Position numbers and translations under genes: made by a program. A DNA stretch of 49,818 nucleotides from Zetaproteobacteria bacterium. Lineage in GTDB: Bacteria > Pseudomonadota > Zetaproteobacteria > Mariprofundales > Mariprofundaceae. Below the pieces are notes generated by a model that did not search any database, was not told where the DNA came from, and saw nothing but the letters and a program-made list of their open reading frames with translations. The stretch spans positions 1 to 49,818 of the forward strand of contig QIFG01000036.1 in the NCBI GenBank assembly GCA_003228735.1. Reading direction: 5' to 3'. Below are positions 31,683-41,289 of the stretch, piece after piece. How positions within the stretch are numbered: position 1 is the stretch's first letter; each line of letters starts with the position of its first letter.

Positions 31683-32291
31683 TTAGTCGTCCTTGTCAGG
31701 GTTCTTTAGAACCAGATGTTTGCGCACATGGTGATGGCCGTATTTGACATAGAGGCCCAGGCTGATGATGGCGATGATGGCGATGGCAACGAGCAGACCG
31801 ATTACGCCAAAACGGTGGACAACAGCCAGGGCGGTCATGCCCAGAAAATGGCCGGCGGCATAGATGATGAAGGCCCAACTGATGCAGTTGACGATCTGAA
31901 GCCAGAAAAATCGCCAGAAGCTGATGCTGGAACAGCCGAACAGGAGGGCTGCAACCAGTCTCGTGCCGTACAGGTACTGAAAGATGAAAATAGTCCAGTT
32001 GCCATGCTGATCCAGATATTTATCCATGATCTGCTTGGCCTTGGGATAGTGATTACGCAGGAACGGCAGGGCCTGGATAATCTGCATGCCGCGCCAGTGT
32101 CCGAGGCCGAAGTAGAACAGGTGGCCGGCGAAAGCGCCGCTCGCGGCGGTAACAATGACCTTGGCCGGATCCATCAGGCCGGCGCCAGCCAGGGCCGCGG
32201 CCACGATAAAGACGGTTTCGCCTTCGATGAATGTCCAGATAAATACGGCCCAGTATCCGTACTGTTCAAGGAACTGCTGTGCCCACTCCAT
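31683..32291 (-). CDS. DedA family membrane protein (VTT / SNARE-associated domain)
   Basis: A 202-residue inner membrane protein with five to six hydrophobic segments. DedA landmarks are the acidic FIEGETVFIVAAALAGAG near the N-terminus and the conserved arginine in YLYGTRLVAALLFGCSSI. DedA proteins act as undecaprenyl-phosphate or lipid flippases/transporters in several bacteria and support envelope integrity. The histidine-rich tail KYGHHHVRKHL is unusual but may be peripheral. The gene begins 9 nt after the end of the frameshifted ORF and may be transcribed from the his operon. Confidence 0.92.
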   Translation of the reverse strand: MEWAQQFLEQYGYWAVFIWTFIEGETVFIVAAALAGAGLMDPAKVIVTAASGAFAGHLFYFGLGHWRGMQIIQALPFLRNHYPKAKQIMDKYLDQHGNWTIFIFQYLYGTRLVAALLFGCSSISFWRFFWLQIVNCISWAFIIYAAGHFLGMTALAVVHRFGVIGLLVAIAIIAIISLGLYVKYGHHHVRKHLVLKNPDKDD

Positions 32292-32300
32292 TGTGAAAGC

Positions 32301-32935
32301 TTACCCCGAAGATTCTCTTATTTCGTATTGGTCTTCGTATCTGATGAACAATAGCAATGACCGATTTATATCATTAATCATTTGTTTTTGGCGCTCTATG
32401 TTTTGTCCACCTCCAATCTGAAAAAGACCTTCTTTTCCAATATCACTCCAATCGATATGAAGGGAATCATTCTTGTTGCCGACATGAGAGACTCCACTAA
32501 GGGTACTATAACTTTCCCTGATATCTGTTACATCGTACCCTAAAGATTCAAGCTTTTCCTGATTTCAACTGGTCTAGGACTATTTTTTTGGTCGTATAAC
32601 TCGGCTGCATTTGTGTCCAAGCAAACTAACCAGTTCATTGCAATAACTTCTGTTGCGCTTCTGATACAGGTAGCTGCATCAAAATATAATCCTCTTTCCA
32701 CCAAGATGAGATATGAAAGTAAATGGTTTATGAAACGGCAACATAGTGACATTTTTACATTCTTCTGTAGCGACTTTGGCAAGCCTTCCAAATAAGAACA
32801 GTGTTGACCCAAGAATGAGAACACACCTTTGATTTTATTAATGTCTTGTCTCAGAATTTTTTTTGTCGTTGAGCAGATGATATCTGAATGAGTTATCAGG
32901 TTTTCGTAGGAGTACTTATTCTGTCTCTTACTCAT
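32301..32935 (-). pseudogene. Frameshifted AT-rich ORF of unknown function between hisF and dedA
   Basis: The first part starts ATG at 32935 (MSKRQNKYSYENLITH) and runs 131 codons to LYDQKNSPRPVEIR, then stops. A second frame continues without a gap: QEKLESLGYDVTDIRES to YEIRESSG, with stop at 32301-32303. The two together give about 215 residues, as if one base had been lost near 32560. The pattern RSATEVIAMNWLVCLD in a helical context recalls DUF5677-like proteins, but this is weak. Composition is AT-rich compared with the his genes, so the ORF was probably inserted downstream of hisF. It could also be intact with a sequencing error. Confidence 0.6.
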
Positions 32936-32969
32936 ATTAGGTGTCGCAAAAAGAGTGTAACAAGGTCTA

Positions 32970-33728
32970 TTAGGGCATGCGTACAGGGATACCCTGTTCG
33001 CTAAGGTAGGTTTTGGTCTCAGCAATGGAATATTCACCAAAGTGGAAAATGCTGGCCGCCAGAACTGCATCGGCTTTTCCTTTAGTGAGGCCCTCGGCCA
33101 GGTGTTCAAGCGCGCCGACTCCGCCGGAGGCAACAACATTGGCGGTGACTGCCTCAGCAACGGCGGCGGTCAGGGGGATATCATAGCCGTTCTTGGTGCC
33201 GTCGCAGTCCATGCTGGTCAGCAGGATTTCTCCGGCGCCGTAATCCGACATGCGCCTGGCCCAGTCGACAGCATTGATGCCGGTCGGCTTGCGGCCGCCA
33301 TGCGTAAAGCACTCCCAGTGATCTCCAGTGCGCTTGGCATCGACGGCGACGACGATGGTTGAAGAGCCGAAGCGTTCGGCTGCCTCGCGCACGAACTCGG
33401 GGCGGAAGAGGGCTGCCGTATTGATCGACACCTTGTCGGCACCGGCATGCAGCAGGTTTTCTACATCGGCCAGTTCTTTCACGCCGCCGCCGACTGTAAG
33501 CGGCATAAAGACGTTTTCAGCTACATCGGTAACCATGTGATATAAGGTGTCGCGGTTTTCATGCGAGGCGCGGATATCCAGGAAACACAATTCGTCCGCT
33601 CCCTGTTCATCGTAGCGGATGGCGGCCTCGACCGGATCGCCGGCATCAACGATATCGACAAACTTCACGCCTTTGACGACGCGGCCGTTGGCGACATCGA
33701 GACAGGGAATGATCCTTTTACTCAGCAT
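32970..33728 (-). CDS. hisF: Imidazole glycerol phosphate synthase cyclase subunit HisF
   Basis: A 252-residue (beta/alpha)8 barrel enzyme that with HisH forms imidazole glycerol phosphate and AICAR. Signatures: [20 protein letters not shown] with the catalytic Asp11, [24 protein letters not shown], and [14 protein letters not shown] with the second catalytic aspartate. The usual start at 33728 has no recognisable ribosome site because a repeat element begins 10 bp upstream. The element thus separates hisF from hisA, which normally sits immediately before it. Confidence 0.96.
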   Translation of the reverse strand: MLSKRIIPCLDVANGRVVKGVKFVDIVDAGDPVEAAIRYDEQGADELCFLDIRASHENRDTLYHMVTDVAENVFMPLTVGGGVKELADVENLLHAGADKVSINTAALFRPEFVREAAERFGSSTIVVAVDAKRTGDHWECFTHGGRKPTGINAVDWARRMSDYGAGEILLTSMDCDGTKNGYDIPLTAAVAEAVTANVVASGGVGALEHLAEGLTKGKADAVLAASIFHFGEYSIAETKTYLSEQGIPVRMP

Positions 33729-33737
33729 GGGGATGAA

Positions 33738-33820
33738 CCACAGAGACAAAAAGGCAGTCCTGCCGTTTGGACGTACGCAAGTGCGCCCGAAGGGTGAGGG
33801 GCGGACTGCCCCAAATCACA
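33738..33820 (+). repeat. Multi-hairpin dispersed element, copy E
   Basis: Inserted between hisA and hisF. It starts CCACAGAGACAAAAAGG, forms GGCAG-TC-CTGCC, then GTTTGGACG, CGTAC-GCAA-GTGCG, CGCCC-GAA-GGGTG and GGGGC-GGACT-GCCCC, ending AATCACA. The first 36 bases equal copy D. It fuses directly with the CACCAAGGCAC hairpin that follows. Confidence 0.78.
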
Positions 33821-33881
33821 CCAAGGCACTAAGGAATACAGAGAAAATATTTTCTTCTCTGTGTCTTTGTGCCTTGGTGGT
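33819..33881. repeat. Dispersed CACAAAGGCAC-type repeat, long hairpin (copy 4)
   Basis: CACCAAGGCACTAAGG on the left pairs with CTTTGTGCCTTGGTGG on the right, and the arms continue inward through ACAGAGAA / TTCTCTGT to an AATATTTT-rich loop. It forms a nearly complete hairpin of about 60 bp in the hisA-hisF gap, which would be transcribed with the his operon. Confidence 0.65.
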
Positions 33882-33891
33882 AAATAACTTT

Positions 33892-34620
33892 TCATTTCAG
33901 AATGTCCAGCGCAGCGGCAAAGTCGAGCGTACCCTCATAGATGGCGCGGCCGGTGATGGCTCCGCAGATGCCGTCTTTTGCATGCGGCGCCAAGGCCTCG
34001 ACATCCTCGATACGGGCGATGCCGCCTGAAGCAATGACCGGAATCGAAACGGATTTGGCCAGCTTCAGGGTTTCCTCGACATTCGGGCCGGTGAGCATGC
34101 CGTCGCGGGCGATATCGGTGTAAATAATCGCGGCCACGCCGGCATTCTCGAAGGACTTGGCGAGTTCCGTGGCGGCTACGCCGGTGACATCATCCCAGCC
34201 GTGTACGGCCACGAGCCCTTGTTTTGCATCAATGCCAACGCATACCTGACCCGGAAACGCCTCGCAGGCGGCAGTTACAAGATCAGGATTCGATACGGCG
34301 GCAGAGCCTAGGATGACCCGTTGCACACCCAGCGACAGGGTTTGCTCAATGGTTGCCAGATCACGCAGGCCGCCACCGAGTTGCACAGGGATATCAAGAG
34401 CCTTGCAGATGCCCTGTATGGCCTGTCGGTTCTCAGGTTTTCCTGCAAAGGCGCCATCCAGATCAACGACATGCAGGCGTGTAGCGCCTAAAGATTGCCA
34501 GTGGCTTGCCATGGCAACCGGATCGTCACTGTACACGGTGACGTCATCCATGCGCCCCTGTTTCAGGCGTACGCAATTTCCCCCCTTGAGGTCGATGGCG
34601 GGGATCAGTTCAAATGTCAT
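33892..34620 (-). CDS. hisA: ProFAR isomerase HisA
   Basis: A 242-residue (beta/alpha)8 barrel isomerase for step 4 of histidine synthesis. Signatures: LIPAIDLKGGNCVRLKQG with the catalytic aspartate near residue 8, LHVVDLDGAFAG, PVQLGGGLRD, and IYTDIARDGMLTGPN with the second catalytic aspartate. ATG at 34620 overlaps the hisH stop as ATGA and is preferred over a GTG nine bases upstream. Normal length. Downstream, two repeat elements separate it from hisF. Confidence 0.96.
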   Translation of the reverse strand: MTFELIPAIDLKGGNCVRLKQGRMDDVTVYSDDPVAMASHWQSLGATRLHVVDLDGAFAGKPENRQAIQGICKALDIPVQLGGGLRDLATIEQTLSLGVQRVILGSAAVSNPDLVTAACEAFPGQVCVGIDAKQGLVAVHGWDDVTGVAATELAKSFENAGVAAIIYTDIARDGMLTGPNVEETLKLAKSVSIPVIASGGIARIEDVEALAPHAKDGICGAITGRAIYEGTLDFAAALDILK

Positions 34621-35246
34621 GGCTTCCACTTCAGGAATGCTTCCAGCATGGCCAGGCCTGCGCGCTGGCTTTTTTCAGGGTGAAATTGAGTGGCGACGAT
34701 ATTGTCGCGGCCGATGCACGATGCGAACGGATAATCACCATAGTTGCATGCGGCCAGAATATGTTCCGGGTTATCGGGGATACAGACATAGGAATGAACA
34801 TAGTACACCTGCTGTTCGGCCAAAGGTGCGAGAACAGGGTGAGGGGACGCGCCGCTGGAAAACGTCACATCATTCCAGCCCATGTGCGGAATCTTCAGTC
34901 CGCGCGACGGAAAATCATCGGGAAATGGCTTCACCACGCCCGGAATCAGGCCAAGACCCTGGTAACGGCCAAACTCGAAGGATGCGCTCATCAATACCTG
35001 CATACCAAGGCAGATACCGAGAAAGGGCGTGCCCTTGCCGATTTCGTCTTTCAGCGCTTCGTCCAGTCCATTGGTTTGCAGTGCACCAACACAATCACGA
35101 AAGGCGCCGACGCCGGGAAGGACAATGCGTGAAACGTCCTTTAATTCATCCGGCTTCTCAACAAGCCGGACATTGCCGCCAACGCGGACGAGCGCTTTGG
35201 CAATCGAGTGCATGTTGCCCATACCATAATTAATCAGTCCAATCAT
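34617..35246 (-). CDS. hisH: Imidazole glycerol phosphate synthase glutaminase subunit HisH
   Basis: A 209-residue class I glutamine amidotransferase that supplies ammonia to HisF. The nucleophile is Cys79 in FLGICLGMQVL, and the His189/Glu191 pair lies in QFHPEKSQ. The opening MIGLINYGMGNMHSI and VLPGVGAFRDC are typical. It is coupled to hisA by a 4-bp overlap, while 95 bp with a repeat hairpin separate it from hisB upstream. Confidence 0.96.
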   Translation of the reverse strand: MIGLINYGMGNMHSIAKALVRVGGNVRLVEKPDELKDVSRIVLPGVGAFRDCVGALQTNGLDEALKDEIGKGTPFLGICLGMQVLMSASFEFGRYQGLGLIPGVVKPFPDDFPSRGLKIPHMGWNDVTFSSGASPHPVLAPLAEQQVYYVHSYVCIPDNPEHILAACNYGDYPFASCIGRDNIVATQFHPEKSQRAGLAMLEAFLKWKP

Positions 35247-35253
35247 AAGAGTG

Positions 35254-35335
35254 CACCACTAAGGCACTAAGACACAAAGGAGAAACAGGGTCTTTCTATC
35301 GTCTGGTAACTTGGCGCCTTCGTGTCTTTGTGGTT
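35254..35335. repeat. Dispersed CACAAAGGCAC-type repeat, inverted pair (copy 5)
   Basis: CACCACTAAGGCACTAAGAC on the left and the complementary-type CGTGTCTTTGTGGTTG on the right enclose about 45 bp. It fills nearly the whole hisB-hisH gap and would form a hairpin in the his mRNA. Confidence 0.6.
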
Positions 35336-35341
35336 GTATTT

Positions 35342-35929
35342 TTACAATGCTCCTTTGGTTGACGGAATGCCGGATTGGCCGGGATCCCTTGCCACGGCCA
35401 TGCGCAGGGCGCGGCCGAATGCCTTGAAGACCGTTTCGATGATATGGTGATTGCTGTCGCCCCGCAGCGCATCGACGTGCAGCGTAACACGCCCGTGGTT
35501 GGCGATGGCCTGAAAGAACTCCCTGAACAGATCGACATCAAAATCGCCAACCTTTTCCTTGGGGAAGCCGACATGAAACTCGAGCCCCGGCCGGCCGGAC
35601 AAGTCCAGGACAACACGGGATAAAGATTCATCCAGAGGCACGTATGCGTGGCCATAGCGGATGATGCCAGCCTTGTCGCCCAGCGCATCACGTAGCGCCT
35701 CGCCGAAACAGATGCCGATATCCTCGACTGTGTGATGGTCGTCAATCTCGCGGTCACCGCTGGCCGCAACATCCAGGTCGATCAGTCCGTGACGCGCAAT
35801 CTGCTCCAGCATGTGATCCAGAAATGCAATGCTGCTGTCGATCTTGGCCTTGCCACTGCCGTCCAGGCTCAATGACAGCTTGATGTTGGTTTCCTTGGTG
35901 ACCCGTTCGATGCTTGCATTGCGGCTCAT
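35342..35929 (-). CDS. hisB: Imidazoleglycerol-phosphate dehydratase HisB
   Basis: A 195-residue monofunctional dehydratase (no fused HisN phosphatase domain). The manganese-binding repeats are seen as [15 protein letters not shown] and [17 protein letters not shown] in the first half, and [19 protein letters not shown] in the second. ATG overlaps the hisC stop by 4 bp. Histidinol-phosphate phosphatase must be encoded elsewhere. Confidence 0.97.
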   Translation of the reverse strand: MSRNASIERVTKETNIKLSLSLDGSGKAKIDSSIAFLDHMLEQIARHGLIDLDVAASGDREIDDHHTVEDIGICFGEALRDALGDKAGIIRYGHAYVPLDESLSRVVLDLSGRPGLEFHVGFPKEKVGDFDVDLFREFFQAIANHGRVTLHVDALRGDSNHHIIETVFKAFGRALRMAVARDPGQSGIPSTKGAL

Positions 35930-36960
35930 GGCAGTATCTCCTTGAGTACGTGCAGGAAGCGCTTATTTTCTTCCGGCAGGCCGATAGTGACGCGCAAACA
36001 GTTTTGCAGCAAGCCGTCCGAATCGCGCATGTTTTTGACCAGAATGCCGCGTTCCAGCAGGCCGTTAAAGGCTGCTTGTGCATCCGCTACGCGCAGCAGG
36101 ATAAAGTTGGCCTGCGAAGGGTAAACCTCGACATTGGCCATTGAGTCCAGCGCCTTGATCAGGCGCTGGCGTTCCGAACAGATTTTTTTGGCCTGTTTCT
36201 CGAATACATCGATATGATCCAGAAGGAAGTCGGCGCTGGCCTGGGCCAGGCTGTTCAGGTTGTAGGGCAGACGAACCTTATTCAGATGGCCGATGATTTT
36301 CGCATCTCCGAGCACATAGCCCAGCCTCAGGCCGGCCCAGCCGAGTTTGGAGAAGGTGCGCAGCACGATCACATTCGGTGCGATCAGATCGGTATGCGTG
36401 CGATCCGAGAAGGGTTCGTATGCCTCGTCAATGACGACCAGACCGGTAAAGTTTTCGACGATGTATTCAATGCTCTTGCGTGGCCACATATTGCCCGTCG
36501 GGTTGTTGGGACAGGAGAGAAAGACAATCTCTGCCTTCTCACGTGAACAGACACGCAGGAAGGCCTCTGCATCGAGTGAGAAATCTGCTTTGAGTGGCAC
36601 GCTGGCCACAGGTCGTTTCAGCCATCGCGCAATCAGCTCGTACATGGCAAAGCTGGGCTTTGGCACTGCGCAGGCGCCAGCATCCACCGCCATAATCAGC
36701 ATCTGAATGATTTCGTCCGAGCCGTTGCCAAGAAGCGCCTGATCGGCGCTTAATCCGTCGCGGGCCGCAATCTTTTGGCGCAGTGATTGCATATCCGCAT
36801 CCGGATAACGATTGATATCGACCGAGGCCAGGTGATCGGCCAGCTTTGTGCGCAGTTCATCCGGCAATGGATATGGGTTTTCCATGGCATCCAGCTTGAT
36901 CATGTTTTCGCTGTCCGGCACGTGATATGCGGACAGCGACCGGATATCGGCGCGGATCAT
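35926..36960 (-). CDS. hisC: Histidinol-phosphate aminotransferase HisC
   Basis: A 344-residue class I/II PLP aminotransferase. Visible landmarks: [15 protein letters not shown] at the N-terminus, [29 protein letters not shown] and the PLP lysine in [15 protein letters not shown]. Normal length. Coupled at both ends by ATGA overlaps with hisD and hisB. Confidence 0.96.
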   Translation of the reverse strand: MIRADIRSLSAYHVPDSENMIKLDAMENPYPLPDELRTKLADHLASVDINRYPDADMQSLRQKIAARDGLSADQALLGNGSDEIIQMLIMAVDAGACAVPKPSFAMYELIARWLKRPVASVPLKADFSLDAEAFLRVCSREKAEIVFLSCPNNPTGNMWPRKSIEYIVENFTGLVVIDEAYEPFSDRTHTDLIAPNVIVLRTFSKLGWAGLRLGYVLGDAKIIGHLNKVRLPYNLNSLAQASADFLLDHIDVFEKQAKKICSERQRLIKALDSMANVEVYPSQANFILLRVADAQAAFNGLLERGILVKNMRDSDGLLQNCLRVTIGLPEENKRFLHVLKEILP

Positions 36961-38261
36961 GATTCCTCGTCCTGCAGGCGCAATTCCAGACTGAGGGCAT
37001 GCGCCTGCAGTCCTTCACGATGTGCCAGGTGGATGGCGGCAGGCCCGACGATCTCAAGCGCCGCCTTGTCTGCCCGGATGATGCTGCTGCGCTTGGTGAA
37101 GTCGTAGACGCCCAGCGGCGAGGAGAATCGAGCCGTGCGATTGGTCGGCAACACGTGATTGGGGCCGGCGATGTAGTCGCCCAGGGCCTCGGCCACGAAG
37201 TGGCCAAGAAAGATGGCGCCGGCATGTTTGATATACGGCAGAAGCACGTCCGGGTCATCCATCGTCAACTCCAGGTGTTCGGGGGCGATATGGTTGATGA
37301 CATCTGCGGCCTCAGCGAGGTCGCGGACATGAATCAGGGCGCCATGCATTTCCGCCGAGGCGCGGGCGATACCCATACGCGGCAATGTCTTCAGGTGTTT
37401 CTCGATGGCCTTGTCGACGGCGTCGATCAGCGCCGCATTGGTGGAGATGAAGATGCTTTGCGCCGCTTCATCGTGTTCGGCCTGCGACAGGAAATCCGCT
37501 GCCAGCCATGCCGGGTTGCCATTGTCCGAAACCACGACGATCTCGGAAGGGCCGGCAATCATATCGATGCCGCAGGTGCCGAAGACCTGCCGTTTGGCGG
37601 CAGCTACGAATTTATTGCCGGGGCCGACGATCTTGTCTACGGCCGGTACGCTCCCGGTGCCGTAGGCCAGGGCCGCCACGGCCTGGGCGCCGCCAATGGC
37701 GAAGGCGCGGTGTACGCCGCTGATGAAGGCGGCCGCCAGCACCAGTTCGTTAACCTCGCCTTCGGGCGTGGGCACAACCATGACGATGTTTTCCACGCCC
37801 GCCACGTGCGCCGGTACGGCATTCATCAGCACGGAGGTTGGATAGGCGGCCTTGCCTCCCGGTACGTACAAGCCGGCGCGATCCACCGGGGTGATGCGCT
37901 GGCCCAGGGTTAACCCTTCATCGTCCGTGTATTCCCAGCTTTTCTGCTGTTGGCGCTCGTGGTAGGCGCGAATGCGTTTCGTAGCCAGTTCCAGGGCGTC
38001 CCGATCCTGCTGGCAAACACCGTGCCAGGCCTGTTCAAGGCGCGCATGCGGAATCTCAAGCGTATCGGGGGCACACTGCCAGCCATCGAAGCGTTGCGTG
38101 AACTCGCACAATGCCGCATCGCCCCTGGCTTTAACCTCCGCAAGAATGTTTGCCACCACGCCCTGCACATCGGCGCCCGTATCCGCCTCGCGGCAGAGTA
38201 TCTCGTCCAGTCTGGCTTCGAAATCCTTTTGTGCCGTACTCAGGCGAAGGATGTTGCTCAT
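36957..38261 (-). CDS. hisD: Histidinol dehydrogenase HisD
   Basis: A 434-residue zinc enzyme oxidising histidinol to histidine in two NAD-dependent steps. Signatures: [62 protein letters not shown] and [12 protein letters not shown]. The start at 38261 overlaps the hisG stop as ATGA; the in-frame start at 38318 lies within hisG and is not used. Normal length. Confidence 0.97.
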   Translation of the reverse strand: MSNILRLSTAQKDFEARLDEILCREADTGADVQGVVANILAEVKARGDAALCEFTQRFDGWQCAPDTLEIPHARLEQAWHGVCQQDRDALELATKRIRAYHERQQQKSWEYTDDEGLTLGQRITPVDRAGLYVPGGKAAYPTSVLMNAVPAHVAGVENIVMVVPTPEGEVNELVLAAAFISGVHRAFAIGGAQAVAALAYGTGSVPAVDKIVGPGNKFVAAAKRQVFGTCGIDMIAGPSEIVVVSDNGNPAWLAADFLSQAEHDEAAQSIFISTNAALIDAVDKAIEKHLKTLPRMGIARASAEMHGALIHVRDLAEAADVINHIAPEHLELTMDDPDVLLPYIKHAGAIFLGHFVAEALGDYIAGPNHVLPTNRTARFSSPLGVYDFTKRSSIIRADKAALEIVGPAAIHLAHREGLQAHALSLELRLQDEES

Positions 38262-38920
38262 GCCGTCTCCTTTGCCGCCACCGCCGCCCTGAGGGCTTCC
38301 ACGACAGGAAGTATGCACTCCCTGCGCGTGGCGAAGCTGGCCGGATTGGCGATCAGGCGGCTGGAAATATCAAACAGGGTTTCTTCTTCCACCAGGCCGT
38401 TTGCCTTCAGGGTGTCGCCGGTTGAAACAAGGTCGACAATGCGATCCGCCATGCCGGTCAGGGGTGCCAGTTCCATGGAGCCGTACAGGTGAATAATGTC
38501 CGCCTGAATGCCGCGGGAAAGGAAGTGCTGCTCCGCCAGATGGTCATACTTGCTGGCCACGCGGATGCGGCTGCCACGCTTGGGCTTGCCTCTGGCGATG
38601 ATCTTCTTCGGGCCTGCCACACATAGACGGCAGCGGCCGATGCCAAGGTCCAGGGGTTCAAATACATGTGGCCGGGATTCAAGCAGAACATCCTTGCCGA
38701 CGATGCCGAGGTCGGCGGCGCCCTGCTCGACAAAGGTGCAGACATCGGCAGCCCGGATAATCAGAAAGCGGATGCCTTTGGGGCCATCCACCACCAGTTG
38801 ACGTGTCGTGGTCAGGTTTTCCTGCGGCATAAGCTCCGCCAACTCCAGCAGCGGCAGGGTTTCAGTCAGAATACGCCCCTTGGACAGGGCGATGGTGACC
38901 GTTTGTTTTTTAGAAGTTGA
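38258..38920 (-). CDS. hisG: ATP phosphoribosyltransferase, short form (HisG_S)
   Basis: A 220-residue catalytic subunit for the first step of histidine synthesis. Signatures: [30 protein letters not shown], and the PRPP-binding loop [18 protein letters not shown] start at 38920 is proposed because GGAGG stands five bases before it and the family N-terminus begins there; the start lies within the last codons of murA. The C-terminal ACT-like regulatory domain of long-form HisG is absent. Short HisG normally needs the HisZ regulatory subunit, which is not encoded in this window. Confidence 0.94.
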   Translation of the reverse strand, partial: STSKKQTVTIALSKGRILTETLPLLELAELMPQENLTTTRQLVVDGPKGIRFLIIRAADVCTFVEQGAADLGIVGKDVLLESRPHVFEPLDLGIGRCRLCVAGPKKIIARGKPKRGSRIRVASKYDHLAEQHFLSRGIQADIIHLYGSMELAPLTGMADRIVDLVSTGDTLKANGLVEEETLFDISSRLIANPASFATRRECILPVVEALRAAVAAKETA

Positions 38921-40208
38921 CAACCTGTCCTCCGTACACCATGTGCTCGCTGGGGGTGATGCGTTCAATGTTGGCGCCCAGCCGCTTGAGTTTTTCCTCG
39001 ATGCGCTCATAGCCCCGGTCAATGTGGTAGACGCGCGACACGCTGGTTTTGCCTTCTGCGGCGAGTCCTGCCAGCACGAGGCTGGCCGAGGCGCGAAGGT
39101 CGGTGGCCATGACCGGGGCGCCCGACAGGTGCTCTACGCCCTGCACGATGGCCGTATGCCCATCCAGTTGAATGTTGGCGCCCATGCGTTGCAGCTCCTG
39201 CACGTGCATGAAGCGATTCTCGAAGATCGTTTCACTGATCACGCTTTTGCCTTCGGCGACGCACATGATCGCCATGAATTGCGCCTGCAGGTCGGTGGGG
39301 AAGCCGGGATGCGGGCTGGTTTCGATGCTGATTCCACGCAGGCGGCCGTTTGCCCTGCAGCGTATCCAGTCATTTCCCGTTTCGATGTGGGCGCCAGCCT
39401 CGCTAAGGCGCTCCAGATATGCTTCCAGCATGCCTGCATCCGTATCTGTTACCGTCACATCACCACCAGTAATGAGACCGGCAGCCAGATAGGTGCCTGT
39501 TTCGATGCGGTCGGAGACAACGGTGAGGGTGCCGCCCGACAGGCGATCAACGCCCTGAATACGGATGCAGTCCGTGCCATCGCCTTCGATACTGGCCCCC
39601 ATTTGCCTGAGGCTTTCGGCCAGTCCGACAACTTCAGGCTCGCGTGCGGCATTTTCCAGAGTGGTGTCCCCGCGCGCCAGCACGGCTGCCATCATGAGGT
39701 TTTCCGTGCCCGTTACAGTGACGTTGCTGAATACGACAGGTGCGCCCTTGAGGCCGTTCTTGGCATCGGCATACACGTTTCCCTGCTCCACGTGGATTTC
39801 AGCGCCCATGGCCTCCAGGCCCTTCAAATGCATGTCGATTGGCCGTGCACCGATGGCGCAACCACCCGGAAGGCTGACCATGGCGGTGCCGAAGCGCGCC
39901 AGTAGCGGTCCCAGCACGAGGGCTGAAGCACGCATGGTCTTGACCAGTTCGTAGGGGGCCTCTGCGCGCGTGCTGCCAGTCGTGTCGACCCGGATCTGCT
40001 CTTTGTCGTCGATAGAGACATCGGCGCCCTGATTGGCCAGCAGCGTCAGCATCGTGGAGATGTCACGCAGGTGCGGCATCCGGTGAAAAATGACCGGTTC
40101 GTCGGCGAGAATGGCGGCGGCGAGTAAGGGCAGGGCGGCGTTTTTTGCGCCACTTGCGGTAATGCTTCCCTGCAGCGGTTTCCCGCCTTGTATGATGATG
40201 CTATCCAA
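38910..40208 (-). CDS. murA: UDP-N-acetylglucosamine 1-carboxyvinyltransferase MurA
   Basis: A 432-residue enzyme catalysing the first committed step of peptidoglycan synthesis. Lys22 ([11 protein letters not shown]) and the fosfomycin-reactive Cys117 ([13 protein letters not shown]) are both present, so the enzyme should be fosfomycin sensitive by this criterion. [20 protein letters not shown]-like [18 protein letters not shown] is near the C-terminus. It is the first gene of the murA-hisGDCBHAF operon, an arrangement seen in many Beta- and Gammaproteobacteria. hisG overlaps its end by 11 bp. Confidence 0.97.
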   Translation of the reverse strand: MDSIIIQGGKPLQGSITASGAKNAALPLLAAAILADEPVIFHRMPHLRDISTMLTLLANQGADVSIDDKEQIRVDTTGSTRAEAPYELVKTMRASALVLGPLLARFGTAMVSLPGGCAIGARPIDMHLKGLEAMGAEIHVEQGNVYADAKNGLKGAPVVFSNVTVTGTENLMMAAVLARGDTTLENAAREPEVVGLAESLRQMGASIEGDGTDCIRIQGVDRLSGGTLTVVSDRIETGTYLAAGLITGGDVTVTDTDAGMLEAYLERLSEAGAHIETGNDWIRCRANGRLRGISIETSPHPGFPTDLQAQFMAIMCVAEGKSVISETIFENRFMHVQELQRMGANIQLDGHTAIVQGVEHLSGAPVMATDLRASASLVLAGLAAEGKTSVSRVYHIDRGYERIEEKLKRLGANIERITPSEHMVYGGQVVNF

Positions 40209-40235
40209 TAGTGATGCTTTCCACTTGAAATCAGT

Positions 40236-40263
40236 ATTATACTACTGCGGAAACGCTAACCAA
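40236..40263 (-). promoter_or_regulatory. Sigma70 promoter candidate for murA-his operon
   Basis: On the minus strand TTGGTT (40263-40258) is followed after 16 bp by a perfect TATAAT (40241-40236), placing the start of transcription near 40229, about 20 nt before the murA ATG. No attenuator or histidine-rich leader peptide is visible. Confidence 0.5.
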
Positions 40264-40353
40264 TGCGCATGAACCTAACAATGCCTGTCGGAAGTCCAGA
40301 AGATTGTGGGGCACCTTGGCGTCCATGCACCATCAGACGGAGAAAAGCGAGAC

Positions 40354-41289
40354 ATGTCCGTATATACCGAACTTGGCCCGGATGATATTGAACTGATTCT
40401 GAAGGACTATGCCCTGGGAGAACTCGTCTCCTTTGAGGGTATTGCCGCCGGCATTGAGAACAGCAATTTCTTTGTGAATACATCGAACGGCCGCTATGTG
40501 CTCACCATCTTCGAGCGTATGGATGAGGCCGAATTGCCTTATTTCATGCATTTGATGCACTACCTGTCCGAGGGTGATTTTCCGTGCCCGGCTGTGCAGA
40601 TCAGAAACGATGGCGGCATGATATTCAGCTTCGGCGACAAGCAGGGGTGTCTGGTTTCCTGCCTGCCGGGGGATACCCTGGATGTGCTGCACAAGGTGCA
40701 ACTGCGTTCAGCGGGAGCAGTCTTGGCCCGGCTGCATCTGGCGGGAGATGGCTTTGCCGAGCGCCGAAATAATCCGACTTATCTGGACTGGATTGTACGT
40801 ATCGGCACGGACATGCAGGCCGATGTGGCCGCTCAATACGGCGCCAAAGCCGCAAAATTATTGCGTGAGGAGTTGGTCTGGCAACAGAGGAATCCTGCTA
40901 AGGGCCTGCCCGGCGGCGTTATCCATGCCGATTATTTCTGCGACAATATTCTGTTCTGCGGCAATATTGTGACTGGCGTGATCGATTTCTATTACGCCTG
41001 CGATGGCGTTTTTGCATACGACCTTGCCATCGCAGTCAATGCCCTGGCCATTGACCCTGAATCCACAGTGAAGGCTAATCTGGAGGCGTTACTGGCCGGC
41101 TATGAGAAGGTGCGCCCGCTGTGTGATGCGGAAAGGCAGGCACTTCCTCAAATGTTGCGGCTGGCTGCCGTACGCTTCTGGGTTTCGCGCTTGTACGATG
41201 CGTTATATCCCAGAAAAGGCGCCATGGTTCAGGTCAAGGATCCGGAGGAGTATCGCAGAAAACTCCTATGGTGCAGAAACTTTAGCTGA
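40354..41289 (+). CDS. thrB: Homoserine kinase, ThrB type II (APH-fold)
   Basis: A 311-residue kinase of the aminoglycoside-phosphotransferase fold that phosphorylates homoserine in threonine synthesis in many proteobacteria. The N-terminus SVYTELGPDDIELIL and GIAAGIENSNFFVNT are characteristic of this ThrB family. The catalytic loop is VIHADYFCDNILF and the metal-binding aspartate is in GVIDFYYACDG. ATG at 40354 is favoured over the frame opening at 40306. The 3' end overlaps the convergent TPR gene by 24 bp. Confidence 0.92.
   Translation: MSVYTELGPDDIELILKDYALGELVSFEGIAAGIENSNFFVNTSNGRYVLTIFERMDEAELPYFMHLMHYLSEGDFPCPAVQIRNDGGMIFSFGDKQGCLVSCLPGDTLDVLHKVQLRSAGAVLARLHLAGDGFAERRNNPTYLDWIVRIGTDMQADVAAQYGAKAAKLLREELVWQQRNPAKGLPGGVIHADYFCDNILFCGNIVTGVIDFYYACDGVFAYDLAIAVNALAIDPESTVKANLEALLAGYEKVRPLCDAERQALPQMLRLAAVRFWVSRLYDALYPRKGAMVQVKDPEEYRRKLLWCRNFS

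Noticed and set aside
33619-34029. 136-aa plus-strand ORF across the hisA-hisF gap
   Set aside because: It reads through hisF antisense, two repeat elements and hisA antisense; no coding signature.
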